A DNA stretch of 64,000 bases from Salinicoccus sp. RF5 (GCF_020786625.1 NZ_JAJGRC010000002.1:372001-436000); one strand, 5' to 3'. Shown: positions 25,749-34,653, counted from the stretch's first letter. Program-made: numbers and translations. Notes: generated by a model not told the origin, from the letters alone.

Positions 25749-26272
25749 TCTATCTGCAGATATTCCTCGCCTTCTTCATCCCAGGGATTCTGGGTTACGG
25801 CGGGGGACCGGCTTCAATTCCGCTGGTGGAGCAGGAAGTGGTGCAGAACTATGAATGGATGGATTCCCAGGAGTTTGCGGAAGTGCTTGCACTGGGCAAT
25901 GCACTGCCGGGGCCGATAGCGACGAAGATGGCCGGCTTCATCGGTTTTGAAGTTGGTGGCGTCCTCGGTTCGGTGGTGGCGGTCACTGCGACGGTGATGC
26001 CGTCACTGATGCTCATGGTCTTTCTTGCAGGACTGCTCTACAGGTTGAAGGGGACGAAGAAGTTCGAAACGCTGACGACGCTGATTCGTCCGGTCATCGC
26101 GATTCTGCTCGGCATCATCGCATACGACTTCTTCAGCAACGCCTTCACGGATTCAGGCAGTCTGCATACCATCATATTGATTGTGGCGAGCTTCCTGATG
26201 CTGACGAAGTTCAAGGTCCACCCTGCACTGGTCATCATTTTCGGGCTGGTCTATGGTGCATTGCTCCTGTAG
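25745..26272 (+). CDS. Chromate transporter half-protein (CHR domain), second subunit
   Basis: 175 residues with the same CHR layout as its partner: G-I-L-G-Y-G-G-G-P-A-S-I-P and N-A-L-P-G-P-I-A-T-K-M-A-G-F. The pair mirrors the two halves of a fused ChrA and probably inserts in opposite topologies. Four-base start/stop overlap with the first subunit indicates translational coupling. Confidence 0.9.
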   Translation: MIYLQIFLAFFIPGILGYGGGPASIPLVEQEVVQNYEWMDSQEFAEVLALGNALPGPIATKMAGFIGFEVGGVLGSVVAVTATVMPSLMLMVFLAGLLYRLKGTKKFETLTTLIRPVIAILLGIIAYDFFSNAFTDSGSLHTIILIVASFLMLTKFKVHPALVIIFGLVYGALLL

Positions 26273-26295
26273 GTGAATTGAATATTGGCATAGAA

Positions 26296-26334
26296 AAAAG
26301 GAATTGGGATCCAAGGGGATCCTAATTCCTTTTT
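26296..26334. terminator. Bidirectional terminator embedding the flippase stop codon
   Basis: Stem AAGGAATTGGGATCC/GGATCCTAATTCCTT with flanking A and T runs. The minus-strand stop codon (26322-26324) lies inside the right arm. Confidence 0.85.
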
Positions 26335-27848
26335 CTTCTGAATCTTCTCATGATGCCTTTGATGAATATGTCAGCGCCTTCTATCTTCAATAGATATACT
26401 GCAGAGAAATACAGCAGAACCGTCACAGCCACCGCAAGGATCAGGCTGATATTCAGTCCGAGTGATGCTTCAAATGCATTATACAGCACCAGGCCGATGA
26501 GCGTTGAGCCGCCTGCTGCCATAATGATCTTCATAACCGAAGGGACCAGCATCGTCAGGTTCAGGCGCCCGAGCTTCCTGCGGAGCCCCTGTGTGAGCAG
26601 GACGACGGTAATCAGGGCTGAAATGCTTGTGGCCAGGGCGAGCCCCCCGATGCCGAGCAGTGGGGCGAGCGCAAAGTTCAGGCCGACATTTATGCCCATG
26701 CCGATTGCACTGTTGATCATCGGGGACTTCGTATCCTGCAGGGCATAGAATACGCGGGTCAGAATCAGATTGACTCCGGTTCCGATCAGGCCGATGGAAT
26801 AGAAGAAGAAGGCGGAAGTCGTGAGTGTGACTGCCGTCTCATCAAATGCACCCCGGCCGAACAGGAAGCGGACGATCGGTTCGGCGAATGCCAGGGCACC
26901 CGCCGTGACGGGGATGATCAGCAGCAATACGCCGATGATCGTCTGGTTCATCGTATACTTCAGGCCGTCCATATCGCCTTTCGCGGCTTTTCTGGAGATG
27001 TCCGGATAGAAGACCGTCACGAACGAGGAGACGAATATGCCGAGAAAGGCGGTGTTCATCGTATTGGCGTAGTTGAGGGAGGAGATGCCCCCCACTGATA
27101 TCCAGGAAGCCAATGAACGGTCCACCAGCCGGTTGATCTGGGAAACACTCGACCCCAGTATGACCGGGAAGGCGAGGGCGGCCATCTCCTTGATGTGCCT
27201 GTCTTTTGGCTGGAATACAGCCTGGAACCTGAAGGCATATCTGTATGCGACGATAACGATGATGAGGAACTGTATGAACAGTGCGATGACATTTGCCATG
27301 GCAAGTACATAGATCCACTCCGTCCTGCTGCTGATGGCGATGGCGGCGATCAGCACCAGGTTCATTGGAATGCCGATCAGCGAAGGTACGGCAAATATCT
27401 TCTTATAGTTCAGGTATGCGCTCAGGATGCGGATGATGATTGTAAAGTAGACGCCAAAAATGCTGAATCGGGTGAACATCACTGCGAGTGCAAGCGTCTC
27501 CCCTTCGAATCCGATGGCGAATATCTTCACCAGGTATTCGGTGAAGATCAGGGCAAGCGCAACGAGGACGGTCGTGAAGACCATCAGTACATTGATCAGG
27601 TTGTTCGTGTACTCTATCCCCGCCCGTTCCCCAAGCTTGTTTTCAATGCGTGAATAGAGCGGTATATAACCTGTGGAGATGCCTGCGGCAATGACGCCGA
27701 AGACAATGGTCGGGATGCTGATGGCGAGCAGGAAGACGTCACTGATTTCGGAGGCGCCATAGAAGTATGCCAGTGTCAGGTCCCTCAGGAATCCCGATAC
27801 TTTGGAGACGATGGTAAGCACCATCAGTAGAATGACTGCTTTTTTCAT
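26322..27848 (-). CDS. MurJ/MviN-type lipid flippase (MOP superfamily)
   Basis: 508 residues, about 14 TM helices. The N-terminal V-S-K-V-S-G-F-L-R-D-L and the mid-protein R-L-V-D-R-S-L-A-S, L-F-G-R-G-A-F and Y-A-L-Q-D-T-K-S-P segments are MurJ-family signatures; MurJ flips lipid II or related undecaprenyl-linked precursors. Staphylococci normally have a separate MurJ, so this could be an extra copy for a surface glycan. It follows the ATP-grasp gene by 14 bases in one operon, suggesting that the ligase modifies what the flippase carries. The substrate cannot be told from sequence. Confidence 0.82.
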   Translation of the reverse strand: MKKAVILLMVLTIVSKVSGFLRDLTLAYFYGASEISDVFLLAISIPTIVFGVIAAGISTGYIPLYSRIENKLGERAGIEYTNNLINVLMVFTTVLVALALIFTEYLVKIFAIGFEGETLALAVMFTRFSIFGVYFTIIIRILSAYLNYKKIFAVPSLIGIPMNLVLIAAIAISSRTEWIYVLAMANVIALFIQFLIIVIVAYRYAFRFQAVFQPKDRHIKEMAALAFPVILGSSVSQINRLVDRSLASWISVGGISSLNYANTMNTAFLGIFVSSFVTVFYPDISRKAAKGDMDGLKYTMNQTIIGVLLLIIPVTAGALAFAEPIVRFLFGRGAFDETAVTLTTSAFFFYSIGLIGTGVNLILTRVFYALQDTKSPMINSAIGMGINVGLNFALAPLLGIGGLALATSISALITVVLLTQGLRRKLGRLNLTMLVPSVMKIIMAAGGSTLIGLVLYNAFEASLGLNISLILAVAVTVLLYFSAVYLLKIEGADIFIKGIMRRFRRKRN

Positions 27849-27862
27849 ATCATCACACTATT

Positions 27863-28885
27863 TCAGTCTTCATGTACGAATATCTGGTCCCTGAACCTGA
27901 GCATGCGTGTATTCCAGACAGGCTCAACGGGCACTTCATTCCCGAGGTGGAGATATTCGATGAACAGTGAAGGGAAGTTGACGTTGGCACCGAGGCTCAT
28001 GACCTGGCTGCCGCAGAAACGCGGATTGATGTCTGTGAGCTTGTAGCCGGTATCGCTTTCCATGAACTGTATGTTGATGAAGCCATCCTCCACGAGGCTT
28101 TCAGTAATATCCTTGGAGGCCTGGATCAGATCCTCATGGTTGACCACCATGCCATCGAGGACGATGTTGTTGGAGACGCCTGTACGTTCACGAGGAACGG
28201 CGACGACGACTTTTCCCCTATGAAGATAGACATCGACACTGTATTCCTGTCCGTTGATGAGTTCCATCGCCAGCTTGCGTTCGGACGGGTCGATGATCCT
28301 ACAGTAGTCTTCGAAGTCGATGGTATGCTTTTTGCCGTTCTTCAGGGCATCAAGATAATTCTCCTTGCTGGTCAGGATGGCGAAGCCCAATGAGGCATAG
28401 CTGTCGACCGTCTTGACTACGAAATGGGAGTCATCCGCAAATAGCGAGGAATTGATTTCCTTCAATTCTTCTTCCGTATTGAAACCCTGATACTTTGGTA
28501 TGTATTTGCTGTGACCCATCGATTCGAGCTTCTGGTATACATGTTCCTTGTGCATCAGCACATCAAAGTCGCTGCTGGTCGGCAAAGCGATGAGCGGCTT
28601 GAGGGCATCGCGGTTTTCATGGAATATATTGACCTCTTCATGCAATGAAGGGAAGATGACATCGATTCCTTCTTTTTCAATGATTTCCTTCAGCCTTTCC
28701 AGGTAGGCTTCTACATTGGTATAGCGTGGAACCTGGTAGGTGCGGTCGCAGAACTGATGGCCGGCTGTAACCGTGCGGCGGTCGACACCGATCACCGTAA
28801 CATCCTGCCTTTTCTTCAGACCCTGGATCAGACCCTGGGCTATAGGGCCGCCTATGCCGGTCACTAAAACATTTATTGTACTCAT
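27863..28885 (-). CDS. ATP-grasp ligase (carbamoyl-phosphate-synthase-like)
   Basis: 340 residues. N-terminal Rossmann-like part begins V-L-V-T-G-I-G-G-P-I-A-Q-G-L, followed by the ATP-grasp fold: H-F-V-V-K-T-V-D-S-Y-A-S-L-G-F in the nucleotide region and T-D-I-N-P-R-F-C-G at the Mg2+-binding end. Such enzymes couple a carboxyl to an amine or hydroxyl using ATP; related ones decorate capsules and exopolysaccharides. The loop that is usually Gly-rich (K-P-x-x-G-x-G-S) is atypical. TAAGGAG precedes the ATG. First gene of a two-gene operon with the flippase. Product unknown. Confidence 0.75.
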   Translation of the reverse strand: MSTINVLVTGIGGPIAQGLIQGLKKRQDVTVIGVDRRTVTAGHQFCDRTYQVPRYTNVEAYLERLKEIIEKEGIDVIFPSLHEEVNIFHENRDALKPLIALPTSSDFDVLMHKEHVYQKLESMGHSKYIPKYQGFNTEEELKEINSSLFADDSHFVVKTVDSYASLGFAILTSKENYLDALKNGKKHTIDFEDYCRIIDPSERKLAMELINGQEYSVDVYLHRGKVVVAVPRERTGVSNNIVLDGMVVNHEDLIQASKDITESLVEDGFINIQFMESDTGYKLTDINPRFCGSQVMSLGANVNFPSLFIEYLHLGNEVPVEPVWNTRMLRFRDQIFVHED

Positions 28886-29071
28886 TTAAAATCTCCTTAA
28901 GTGCACGTTCGTATAATTTTTACATTTGATTATATTAACTTATCATATATTTTAACAGATATGCGTGTTCTTATGAATGGAAAAAAGGATTTGTAAGCTG
29001 TTTGATATGTAATGAAGAAAAGTAATATGATGGTAACAGTAGCGAATGATCGATTAAGAAAGGATTGAGCA

Positions 29072-29908
29072 ATGATGAAAATTACTGCGGATGATGTCTA
29101 TACATTGAAAAACGGTGTGGAGATGCCCATCATCGGCCTCGGTGTCTACAAGGCAGAAGACGGGGACCAGGTGAAGGATGCCATACTGGCTGCAATTGAT
29201 GCAGGCTACCGTCATATCGACACGGCATCCTTCTATGGTAATGAAAAGGGTGTAGGCGAAGCGATCAAGGCTTCAGATGTGCCAAGGGAATCCCTGTTCA
29301 TAACGACGAAGGTGTGGAATGACGATTTGGGCTATGAGGAGACATTGAAAGCCTTTGACGTCAGCATGGATAACCTTGGGCTGGATTACCTGGACCTCTA
29401 CCTGATCCATTGGCCGATTGAAGGGAGATATACGGAAGCATGGAAGGCGATGGAAAAGCTTTATGCGGACGGCAGGGTGAAGGCGATCGGGGTGAGCAAC
29501 TTCCACAGGCAGCACCTTGAAGAGGTGTTCTCGATATGCCGCGTCAAGCCGATGGTCAATCAGCTGGAATACCATCCGCATCTTGCCCAGAAGGAAATGC
29601 ATGAGTTCTGCAAAATGCATGATATCCAGCTGGAAGCTTGGGCGCCCCTGAAGCGCGGCGGCCTCTTCGAGGAGCCCGTCATTAAGGCGCTCGTAGAGAA
29701 ACATGGCAAAACACCGGCGCAGATCATTTTGAGATGGGATATCCAGAACAGGGTGTCGACGATACCAAAATCCGTCACACCATCACGTATACAGGAGAAT
29801 ATCGATGTTTTCGATTTCGAACTCAGTGATGCAGACATGAAGAAGATCGACAGTCTCGATTCCAATCAGCGGATGGGGAAGAACCCCGACAACTTCAGCT
29901 TTGAATAA
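29072..29908 (+). CDS. Aldo/keto reductase
   Basis: 278 residues, complete AKR barrel. Catalytic tetrad in motifs G-Y-R-H-I-D-T-A-S-F-Y-G (Asp and Tyr), F-I-T-T-K-V-W (Lys) and Y-L-I-H-W-P (His); NADPH-binding I-P-K-S near the C-terminus. Close in pattern to Bacillus YvgN/YtbE and 2,5-diketo-gluconate reductases, which detoxify methylglyoxal and other carbonyls. Two adjacent ATGs follow AAAGGATTGAGC. Monocistronic, with a bidirectional terminator. Exact substrate not determinable. Confidence 0.92.
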   Translation: MMKITADDVYTLKNGVEMPIIGLGVYKAEDGDQVKDAILAAIDAGYRHIDTASFYGNEKGVGEAIKASDVPRESLFITTKVWNDDLGYEETLKAFDVSMDNLGLDYLDLYLIHWPIEGRYTEAWKAMEKLYADGRVKAIGVSNFHRQHLEEVFSICRVKPMVNQLEYHPHLAQKEMHEFCKMHDIQLEAWAPLKRGGLFEEPVIKALVEKHGKTPAQIILRWDIQNRVSTIPKSVTPSRIQENIDVFDFELSDADMKKIDSLDSNQRMGKNPDNFSFE

Positions 29909-29910
29909 TG

Positions 29911-29944
29911 AAAACACTGCCCGGATAAACCGGACAGTGTTTTA
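29911..29944. terminator. Bidirectional terminator
   Basis: Stem AAAACACTG-C-CCGG/CCGG-A-CAGTGTTTT between the aldo/keto reductase and the convergent glycerate kinase. Confidence 0.85.
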
Positions 29945-31021
29945 CTTTGGGAATATCTCCTTCATCTTCCTGTTCAAATGAAAGGCCGTATCGGACATGA
30001 CCTGATCCACATCATTGTCGGCATCGACGAGCGCATGTGTGACCTCAAAATAATCCGAGAGGTCTTCGGTGATTTGTCCTGATACAAGATGACACGGCTT
30101 ATGGTGCTTCTTAGCAAGGTCTGCAACAACAGAGGGTGCTTTTCCGCCAAGGGTCTGCCGGTCGCTCTTCCCTTCTCCGGTGACGACGGCATCCGCCTCC
30201 ATGATTTCTGTTTCAAGGTGGATCATTTCAGCAATCAGTTCGCCGCCGCTCTGCATCTCGGCACCGATATTGAGAAGCATCCATCCAAGTCCACCGGCAG
30301 CTCCAGCACCTGGACTATCAGTGTGGCCCACAGGGAAAGCATCGGCTGCCTTTTCTGCAAGGTGGACGAGCATGTCTGCAAAGCGGTCGAGATCTGCTTC
30401 ATCTATGCCCTTTTGGGGACCGAAGGTGTGGACTGCCCCTTTCGGGCCTAGAAGGGGATGAGTGACATCAGAAGCGATGGTCAATTTGATTTTCTCGAAT
30501 CTGCGCAGTGATTGGACATTCAGTTCCGAAATTTTTGGGATATCCCTATTGAAGACGCCTATAGGAAGGTCTGCTTCATTGATGGCAGCACCCCCCAGGG
30601 CCATGAACATCCCATATCCGCCGTCGTTCGTCGCTGATCCGCCGAGCCCCAATATGATATGTTCCGCCCCCTGATCGGCGGCATGCATGAGCAGTTCCCC
30701 CACACCGAACGTCGTCCGGTCTGAAGGATGGGAATCAGTGATGAGGTGGAGGCCGCATGCTTCCGCAGTCTCTATGACTGCGGTGCCTTCCTTCATATAA
30801 TATTCAGCTTCGACAGTCCTGCCTTCCGGTCCTGTTACATTGGTGACGACCCTGTTGTAGCCTTCGCTCCGGAAGCATTGGAGCAGTCCGTCCCCGCCGT
30901 CGCTCATGGGTTTCATCACACAGGAGTGCCCTTGCTCTTCAAGGCTTTGTGACATCACCTTCGCCACTTCATACTGGTCGAGTGTACCCTTATATGAATC
31001 TGGTGCCACAACTATCTTCAT
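29942..31021 (-). CDS. glxK: Glycerate kinase
   Basis: 359 residues. Phosphorylates glycerate with ATP to 2- or 3-phosphoglycerate, feeding glyoxylate-derived carbon into glycolysis. Family motifs: A-P-D-S-Y-K-G-T-L at the N-terminus, M-S-D-G-G-D-G, G-L-G-G-S-A-T-N-D-G-G, G-A-A-G-G-L-G and G-E-G-K-S-D-R-Q-T-L-G-G-K. The last gene of a three-gene operon, nine bases after the amidase gene. No tartronate-semialdehyde reductase or glyoxylate carboligase is nearby, so the source of glycerate is unclear. Confidence 0.93.
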   Translation of the reverse strand: MKIVVAPDSYKGTLDQYEVAKVMSQSLEEQGHSCVMKPMSDGGDGLLQCFRSEGYNRVVTNVTGPEGRTVEAEYYMKEGTAVIETAEACGLHLITDSHPSDRTTFGVGELLMHAADQGAEHIILGLGGSATNDGGYGMFMALGGAAINEADLPIGVFNRDIPKISELNVQSLRRFEKIKLTIASDVTHPLLGPKGAVHTFGPQKGIDEADLDRFADMLVHLAEKAADAFPVGHTDSPGAGAAGGLGWMLLNIGAEMQSGGELIAEMIHLETEIMEADAVVTGEGKSDRQTLGGKAPSVVADLAKKHHKPCHLVSGQITEDLSDYFEVTHALVDADNDVDQVMSDTAFHLNRKMKEIFPK

Positions 31022-31030
31022 AATCCCACC

Positions 31031-31936
31031 CTAACTGAAAGAGATATTATAATGATCCAGCACGGACTTCGGAACGAAAAATCGTGCGGTTTTGAGTGGA
31101 TCGACGACCTGATTGATCTGTGTTTCCCCGACGAGGCTCATCAGCATGGTGAGCTCAGAAAGGCTCAGATCGGTATGGGGATGGAGCAGTGCAATCATCT
31201 GTCTGACGGACTCATCGACCGCAGCATCCAGGCTTTCATGGGAAACCATCATGTAGATGCCTTCCTCATCGATGACGACCGGGTGTCCGGTCGTCATGTT
31301 TTGTGCCTTGTCCAAAGTCACCGTGACCGTCGATCCGATTTCCAGACCGCTGACACTGATTTCACCATCGCCCATCTTGGCATGGACGTCACCGAGTCCG
31401 AACAGTGCACCGTCGTGGAAGACGGGGAGGTAGAGGTCGGCGCCTGAAGTGATCTTCTTGCTGTCCATGTTGCCGCCATGGCGGTCCGGTGTCCCATTAT
31501 TGACGGGATCGCCCTCCGGTGCAACGCCGATGACACCGATCATCGGATTCATGGGCAATTTCAGGCCATTGAATGAAATATGGCCGCCTGCAGCATCGAC
31601 ATCGAACATTTTTACTTCCATGCCTTCCATCTGCTCTCCCATGACCCCGAGTCCAGGGCCTGTCAGCATGACCCCCCTGTCATCCAGGGTAATGTCCTCA
31701 ATCGTCACTTTAAGCACATCCCCCCGTCTGATGCCTTCAATATATATAGGGCCTGTGGCAGGGTTGATCTGATCCCAGTCGACCGTGTCGAGTACAGTAT
31801 CTTGAGAGGTGATCTGCCCCTGGAAACAGTCATGTGTCCTTATTTCGACTGTATCGCCGGGGCTTACTTTAAGCGCTGCTTCATTGTCCTTGGACATTGC
31901 ATAATAGAAATGTGATTTATCCAGTGAATGTTTCAT
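31031..31936 (-). CDS. Acetamidase/formamidase family protein
   Basis: 301 residues. Hydrolyses short aliphatic amides to ammonia and acid, or acts on related compounds. Family motifs: H-D-C-F-Q-G-Q, N-P-A-T-G-P-I-Y-I-E-G, N-P-M-I-G-V-I-G-V-A-P, G-T-P-D-R-H-G-G-N-M-D and the metal-binding G-D-V-H-A-K-M-G-D-G-E. Cytoplasmic, no signal peptide. It lies 17 bases after namA and nine before the glycerate kinase gene. The three together suggest scavenging of a small organic compound, with ammonia and glycerate as possible products, but this is inference. Confidence 0.88.
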   Translation of the reverse strand: MKHSLDKSHFYYAMSKDNEAALKVSPGDTVEIRTHDCFQGQITSQDTVLDTVDWDQINPATGPIYIEGIRRGDVLKVTIEDITLDDRGVMLTGPGLGVMGEQMEGMEVKMFDVDAAGGHISFNGLKLPMNPMIGVIGVAPEGDPVNNGTPDRHGGNMDSKKITSGADLYLPVFHDGALFGLGDVHAKMGDGEISVSGLEIGSTVTVTLDKAQNMTTGHPVVIDEEGIYMMVSHESLDAAVDESVRQMIALLHPHTDLSLSELTMLMSLVGETQINQVVDPLKTARFFVPKSVLDHYNISFS

Positions 31937-31953
31937 TTTCAGCCTCCATGATT

Positions 31954-32976
31954 CTAATAAGCGCGTTCGTATTGTTCAGGAATGAAGGATGCATCCTCAG
32001 GATTCCTTTCGCGGGCTGCATTGAGCACCCAATAGGGATCACGCAGGAGTCCCCTTCCGATGGCAACGAGATCCGCTTCTTCGGAAGCGACGACATGTTC
32101 CGCCAGATTCACATCCTCCAGGAGCCCGACTGCCATGACCGGCAGGCCTGCTTCCTCCTTTACAGCTCTTGCGTATGGGACGAGATAACCTGGATAGATT
32201 CCCGGGAAACGTTCTTCCGATGGCTTGCCTTCACCGCCGGCGGAAACATCGATCATGTCCACACCTGCTGTGGCATACTGTTTTGAAAGCCAGATGCCAT
32301 GCTCGAGGTCATAACCGCCTTCTGCAAATTCCACAGCGGATATCCGCAGGATGAGCGGCATTTCTTCAGGCATGACCGACTTTACAGCTTCAACGACCTT
32401 GCGTCCGAAGAGGCTCAGGTCCTCTCCATATTCATCCGTCCGCCTGTTGGTCAGCGGGGACTGGAACTGATGGATCAGATAGCCGTGCGCTGCATGCAGT
32501 TCAATCGTATCGAAGCCGGCTTCGACTGCCCGTGCAGCCCCCCATCTGAAGGCATCGATGACTTCATCGACTTCTTCGGTGGACAGCTCATGCGGTGTCT
32601 TGAAGTCCTCATTGAAGGCGATTGGGGAACTTGATACCGGTGTCTCCGTGTCCCGTGCCTTCCTTCCGGCATGGGCCAGCTGGATGCCGACTTTGGCACC
32701 GTGGCGGTGGCATGCATCGACGATGCGCTTGTAGTGGGGAACATGGCCGTCGGACCAGATACCGAGGCAGTGGTCTGTAATGCGCCCACGCGCTTCGACA
32801 TTCGTCATCTCCATCATGATCATTCCGGTGCCCCCGACTGCACGGGAAGTGTAGTGGGTGAAATGCCATTCATCTGGAATGCCGTCGACGGCACTGTATT
32901 GGCACATCGGTGCCATGACGATCTTGTTGCGCAATTCCAATCCTTTTAGAGCATACGGTTCAAATAATGATTTCAT
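31954..32976 (-). CDS. namA: NADPH dehydrogenase of the old yellow enzyme family (YqjM/NamA-type)
   Basis: 340 residues from the ATG at 32976, which has AGGGAGG upstream; a 47-codon longer open frame runs into the promoter and lacks support. FMN-dependent ene-reductase acting on activated double bonds, quinones and nitroaromatics. Signatures: R-N-K-I-V-M-A-P-M-C-Q-Y-S with the redox-tuning Cys of YqjM, E-L-H-A-A-H-G-Y-L-I-H-Q-F with the substrate histidines, and V-A-I-G-R-G-L-L-R-D-P for the phosphate site. First gene of the operon with amidase and glycerate kinase. Confidence 0.92.
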   Translation of the reverse strand: MKSLFEPYALKGLELRNKIVMAPMCQYSAVDGIPDEWHFTHYTSRAVGGTGMIMMEMTNVEARGRITDHCLGIWSDGHVPHYKRIVDACHRHGAKVGIQLAHAGRKARDTETPVSSSPIAFNEDFKTPHELSTEEVDEVIDAFRWGAARAVEAGFDTIELHAAHGYLIHQFQSPLTNRRTDEYGEDLSLFGRKVVEAVKSVMPEEMPLILRISAVEFAEGGYDLEHGIWLSKQYATAGVDMIDVSAGGEGKPSEERFPGIYPGYLVPYARAVKEEAGLPVMAVGLLEDVNLAEHVVASEEADLVAIGRGLLRDPYWVLNAARERNPEDASFIPEQYERAY

Positions 32977-33110
32977 CAGAATCCTCCCTTTCTCATTAGT
33001 TCCATTGTTATGCAAATAAAATGAAAATTCAAAGATAAAGCCCCGGGAAAAGATGAAAATAGACAATCTGGAAGCAATTCCTGTATATTCAGCAGATTGC
33101 AAATAAACCG

Positions 33111-33139
33111 TTTTCATAGAGAGGGGGTTCTGGTATACT
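33111..33139 (+). promoter_or_regulatory. Promoter of the TAXI-TRAP operon
   Basis: TTTTCA (33111-33116), 17 bases, TATACT (33134-33139), 30 bases before the start codon. Confidence 0.5.
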
Positions 33140-33169
33140 TTTATTAAATGAAGAAGGAGGGGTCGTTAA

Positions 33170-34189
33170 ATGGAATTCAAGAAATATCTGGCAGTCGTCC
33201 TGGGCTGTGGGCTCATACTTTCCGCATGTGGAGACGGCGGCAGCGAAGGTGAAGGGGAAACGGAGACAACTGAAGAAGGCGAAGCTTCGGAAGGTGGATC
33301 ATCCGGAGAAGGCTCCGCGGGTCTTGAGACGAACATCGTAACGATTGCGACGGGCGGATCATCCGGTCCCTATAATATCATCGCAACGACACTGGCAGAA
33401 GGATACAGCAGTGAATTCGACGTAAATTCCCGTACACAGACGACAGGCGCTTCCGCCGAGAACCTGAATCTGCTGGGAGAAGAAAAAGTCGAGATGGCAT
33501 TTGTGATGAGTGATGCACTCACCCAGGCTGTCAATGGCGAAGAGACATTCAGCGAACCGATTGAAAATGTGCAGCAGGTGGCGGCACTCTATCCGAACTT
33601 CGTACAAGTCATCACTACTGAAGGCGCGGGCATCGAAAGCATCGATGATCTTGCAGGCAAGCGTGTGGCGGTCGGTGACCAGAACTCAGGTGTTGAAATT
33701 GCGACGCGTTCCATTCTTGATGCACATGATATGACATATGATGATATGGAAGTCGACTATCTGGGATACGCAGAAGCCGCGGAAGCGATGCGTGGTGGTC
33801 AGATTGATGCGGCTTTCCTGACAAGTGGACTGCCGAATGCTTCAGTGATGGAACTAGAAAACTCCGTGGATTTGAAGATCGTACCGATTGAAGGGGACGC
33901 GGTGGACACGCTCTCAGAAGATGCAGAGTACTTCGAGGCCCTTGAAATTCCAGCAGACACATATGGCAATGAAGAAGCCGTACCGACGGCTGCAATCATG
34001 AACGCACTTGTCGTCAGGGAGGACCTGAGTGAAGATGATGTCTATGAACTGACGAAGTATCTGTTCGAGAACCTGGACAGCCTCGCGAACTCTCACCAGG
34101 CAGCGGAAGACATCAGTCTGGAGACTGCCCAGGAGCGTGCAGTCATCGACATCCATCCGGGAGCCCAGCGCTACTACGATGAACAATAG
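33170..34189 (+). CDS. TRAP transporter solute receptor, TAXI family (lipoprotein)
   Basis: 339 residues. Lipoprotein signal peptide with lipobox L-S-A-C (Cys20), then a Gly/Glu/Ser-rich linker to about residue 50 and the TAXI domain: T-I-A-T-G-G-S-S-G-P-Y-N, R-T-Q-T-T-G-A-S-A-E-N, G-K-R-V-A-V-G-D-Q-N-S-G-V-E, and a C-terminal H-P-G-A-Q-R-Y-Y. Captures an organic acid, possibly glutamate or 2-oxoglutarate in family members, outside the membrane and hands it to the permease. Anchored by lipid as Gram-positives require. First gene of a three-gene operon, overlapping the DUF1850 gene by 11 bases. Confidence 0.92.
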   Translation: MEFKKYLAVVLGCGLILSACGDGGSEGEGETETTEEGEASEGGSSGEGSAGLETNIVTIATGGSSGPYNIIATTLAEGYSSEFDVNSRTQTTGASAENLNLLGEEKVEMAFVMSDALTQAVNGEETFSEPIENVQQVAALYPNFVQVITTEGAGIESIDDLAGKRVAVGDQNSGVEIATRSILDAHDMTYDDMEVDYLGYAEAAEAMRGGQIDAAFLTSGLPNASVMELENSVDLKIVPIEGDAVDTLSEDAEYFEALEIPADTYGNEEAVPTAAIMNALVVREDLSEDDVYELTKYLFENLDSLANSHQAAEDISLETAQERAVIDIHPGAQRYYDEQ

Positions 34190-34652
34190 GATCAAGGTAC
34201 TACTGACGGGGAGCATTCTAGCGGTGCTCCTCTTTCTATTCCTTTTTCCGGAACGGACGATAAAGCTCGAGGCGGAAGGGTACGATGCCAGGTTTCTGCC
34301 GGATGAAACATTTGAGTTGCATTGGATCCACTCCATTGAAAAGTCGGAATGGTATGAGGTCTATGAAGTGGAGGAAAATGCTTTTCTGCTGACGGACACA
34401 TATTTTGAAACTTTTGGTGCAGGTGTTCCCCATCAATCTGAAAGTGAGCCGGAAGTCACTGAGGAAGGGTTTGTAAAATTCACAGTCAATGATACATATG
34501 ATGCACTCTACCTCAATGTTTCGGAAAATGTGAAGACTACAATCGTCCAGAACCAGAAGGAGTATCCACTATATGATTTCTATGAAGCGAATACCGCACT
34601 AGAAATCAAGATTGTAAATACGACGCTGCTACAGCGGATAACAGGAGGTTAA
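34179..34652 (+). CDS. DUF1850 protein, accessory to the TAXI-TRAP transporter
   Basis: 157 residues from the ATG at 34179; an earlier in-frame start lies deeper in the receptor gene. One N-terminal TM anchor (about 7-23), then an extracytoplasmic beta domain with W-I-H-S-I-E-K-S-E-W-Y-E-V-Y-E, the DUF1850 hallmark. Such genes are regularly placed between TAXI receptors and fused TRAP permeases, so a role in assembly or docking is likely, though I know of no proven mechanism. It overlaps the receptor gene and ends two bases before the permease start. Confidence 0.82.
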   Translation: MNNRIKVLLTGSILAVLLFLFLFPERTIKLEAEGYDARFLPDETFELHWIHSIEKSEWYEVYEVEENAFLLTDTYFETFGAGVPHQSESEPEVTEEGFVKFTVNDTYDALYLNVSENVKTTIVQNQKEYPLYDFYEANTALEIKIVNTTLLQRITGG

Positions 34653-34653
34653 T

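Noticed and set aside
32977-33117. 47-codon extension of namA
   Set aside because: No ribosome site; the start at 32976 gives the standard family N-terminus behind AGGGAGG.
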